Assembly (NCBI GenBank): GCA_018673915.1
Contig: JABHBK010000008.1
Span: forward strand, 1-64,000
DNA: 64,000 bases
From: Nitrospina sp.
GTDB taxonomy: Bacteria; Nitrospinota; Nitrospinia; Nitrospinales; VA-1
Direction of reading: 5' to 3'
The notes under the pieces: generated by a model
What the model saw: only the letters and a program-made list of their open reading frames with translations
Databases searched by the model: none
Told to the model about the DNA's origin: nothing
In this document: positions 62,515-64,000 of the stretch, piece by piece
How the letters are laid out: every line of letters starts with the position of its first letter
Numbering within the stretch: position 1 is the first letter of the stretch
Position numbers and translations under genes: made by a program

Positions 62515-64000
62515 ATGAAAACCTTATCGATCCAACAAAAAGTATATGGTGCTATTGCAATATTGTCACTGCTTGTGGTGATTGCTGGAGCGGTTATCGA
62601 CCATTATACCACTAAAATTGCGGAAAACTCGGTAGTTATGGATGCCTTAGGTCGGCAACGCATGTTGACTCAGGCTATGGGAAAAGCGGCGTTTGGTTAT
62701 GCCATGGCCAAAGGACGTTTGAAGACCCTTGAAAATAAAATTCTTTCCTTAGACTCCTATATAACGATCATGCGTGGGACGTATACCAAGTCCGTTATTA
62801 AAACAGCAAAAAGTATTAAACTTGCGATTAGTATGGATCCGGCCTCTGAACCCCATCCTGCTGTTCCTTTTCCTGCTAGCTTTGCGAGGTTGGTGAACGA
62901 AAAATTTAAAAAAGGCAGTAGTCTTGATGTGGATATTATTGCAGAGAGGCCTGTTAACCCGGCTCAAGGGCTCAAAACCGATTTGGATAGGGAAGCCAAT
63001 GAATTTTTGAAGAATAACCCGGGTAAAATATTCACTAAAACTATTGAGGAAGACGGAAAATTATTTGTCGATGTTTATACTGCCGATATAGCAACCGTCC
63101 AAGTATGTGCAGATTGCCATACTAAAAGGATGGGAATGGATTTTAAAGTAGGAGACATGTTGGGTATCCGTCGGTATAAAACTTTGTTTTCAAGTAATGC
63201 GGTGGTTGGCAAGGCAGAATTGAATGCTTCTTTAAACGAATATGAAACCGCCCGAAAAATATTTGCACAGACATTACAGGCCGCGAAGGTAGGGGGTCAA
63301 TATCCATTAGATTTGGAAATGAAAAAGATGGCCAGGATGGAAGCCATTGAACATGATGAAATTCAGAAACATATCGTAACTCTTGAAAGTGAGTTCAGTA
63401 GGTATGTTCAACATGTGAAGGACCTGGTAAATGCAGAAGTGAATTCTGAAGCTTACAGAAAAGCCCAATCTGAGATTAACTTAGAATCTAATAAGCTGAG
63501 ATATGAAAGTAATGGCTTGGTTCAGGAATTTAAAAATCATGTTTGGCTGGTTAACCAGGAAAACTTGAATTTGGCAAACACGGGGTCAGGTATCCTGGCA
63601 TTAATCATTCAATTCGGAATTGCATTTTTCTTGACGAAGGTAGTCATTCGGCCTATTCAGCGCACCTCAGCGGTATTGAGTCACACAGCAAAAGGTGACT
63701 TGAGCCAGGAAAGACTACCTGTGACCTCTAATGATGAGGTGGGGGTGTTGAGCCAATCCTGCAATACACTTGTTGATGGATTGCAAAAATTTATCCGGCA
63801 TTCAGAAGAAATTCTTGCAGGAAAAAGTACCGCGAAAGAATTTGGATTAAAAGGGGATTTTGAAAGTTCTTTGGAAAGAATGGTTCATCAGACTGATGAG
63901 AAGAAATTATCAGAAGAAAAAGCAAAACAACAATCCATCCAACTGCAGGAAAAAGAGCGTCAAGAGGCGCATGATTTGCAAGAAAGGCAGGACCGTGAGC
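62515..64000 (+). CDS. Heme-binding membrane sensor with HAMP domain (partial)
   Basis: A protein of at least 495 residues with no stop before the window end. A first transmembrane helix (about 10-28) is followed by a PilJ-type segment LGRQRMLTQAMGKAA (about 44-58) and a periplasmic DUF3365/Tll0287-like domain carrying a c-type heme site CADCH (C198, C201, H202). A second helix (about 357-377) leads to a HAMP domain (about 378-430; NDEVGVLSQSCNTLVDGL) and a Gln/Glu/Lys-rich coiled coil. A signalling output domain (kinase, GGDEF or methyl-accepting) should follow to the right. It likely senses redox state or a small ligand such as NO or O2. Confidence 0.85.
   Translation, partial: MKTLSIQQKVYGAIAILSLLVVIAGAVIDHYTTKIAENSVVMDALGRQRMLTQAMGKAAFGYAMAKGRLKTLENKILSLDSYITIMRGTYTKSVIKTAKSIKLAISMDPASEPHPAVPFPASFARLVNEKFKKGSSLDVDIIAERPVNPAQGLKTDLDREANEFLKNNPGKIFTKTIEEDGKLFVDVYTADIATVQVCADCHTKRMGMDFKVGDMLGIRRYKTLFSSNAVVGKAELNASLNEYETARKIFAQTLQAAKVGGQYPLDLEMKKMARMEAIEHDEIQKHIVTLESEFSRYVQHVKDLVNAEVNSEAYRKAQSEINLESNKLRYESNGLVQEFKNHVWLVNQENLNLANTGSGILALIIQFGIAFFLTKVVIRPIQRTSAVLSHTAKGDLSQERLPVTSNDEVGVLSQSCNTLVDGLQKFIRHSEEILAGKSTAKEFGLKGDFESSLERMVHQTDEKKLSEEKAKQQSIQLQEKERQEAHDLQERQDRE

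Noticed and set aside
1-64000. CRISPR arrays, transposase genes or rRNA
   Set aside because: No regularly spaced repeats, DDE or other transposase motifs, or rRNA sequences were seen anywhere in the window.

Overview
The window reads as chromosome of a Gram-negative (diderm), flagellated and piliated bacterium with a cobalamin- and iron-sulfur-rich metabolism. It encodes outer-membrane barrel proteins, lipoproteins with lipoboxes, a type IV prepilin, FliG, heptosyltransferase-like GT9, MltG, a siroheme nitrite/sulfite reductase and many radical SAM enzymes. The mix of families made me think of Nitrospinota-like marine bacteria, but no taxonomic marker is present, so that is only an impression.

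Region 1 (1-18.8 kb) looks like an accessory biosynthetic island. It begins beside the 3' half of a tRNA gene (91-135) with its own terminator, a typical attachment-site scar. Two convergent paralogous multi-pass membrane proteins follow. Then, all on the plus strand, come a GT9 and a GT2 glycosyltransferase, two methyltransferases and seven radical SAM enzymes: four with an N-terminal B12-binding domain and three with SPASM-like C-terminal cysteines. By eye the DNA is more AT-rich than the housekeeping block at 27-33 kb. I know no described pathway with this composition. It is the best candidate for an undescribed system, probably making a C-methylated or radically rearranged glycolipid, glycan or peptide.

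Region 2 (19-26.7 kb) holds a prepilin, two pentapeptide-repeat proteins sharing a C-terminal tail, HspQ, TPR and Sel1 proteins, a PanE-like reductase, several unknown small proteins and a cyclic-nucleotide-binding gene broken by a stop codon. Region 3 (26.8-33.8 kb) is a conserved minus-strand block (mltG, hisC, gmk, yicC and a siroheme reductase fused to a TusA-like domain) followed by an ICMT-like membrane methyltransferase.

Region 4 (33.8-42.3 kb) has a copper oxidase apparently fused to a CopB-like barrel and flanked by two copies of a 38-nt repeat, the left copy abutting another tRNA-like 3' end. Small membrane proteins, a lone fliG with a candidate sigma-54 site, an ACT-domain regulator, a tiny lipoprotein and a CBS-domain protein follow. 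Region 5 (42.5-53.1 kb) has GT-C-like membrane proteins, a decayed secreted LamG protein, tRNA-Pro(GGG), a cupin and an eighth radical SAM enzyme with unusual cysteine spacing.

Region 6 (53.1-60 kb, minus strand) is a metal-homeostasis array: two substrate-binding proteins, two permeases, one ATPase, a short CDF transporter, an outer-membrane barrel and two small exported His/Cys-motif proteins behind a promoter carrying a perfect dyad. Region 7 (60-64 kb) contains a J-domain protein with a partner membrane protein, and a heme-binding HAMP sensor that runs off the end of the window.
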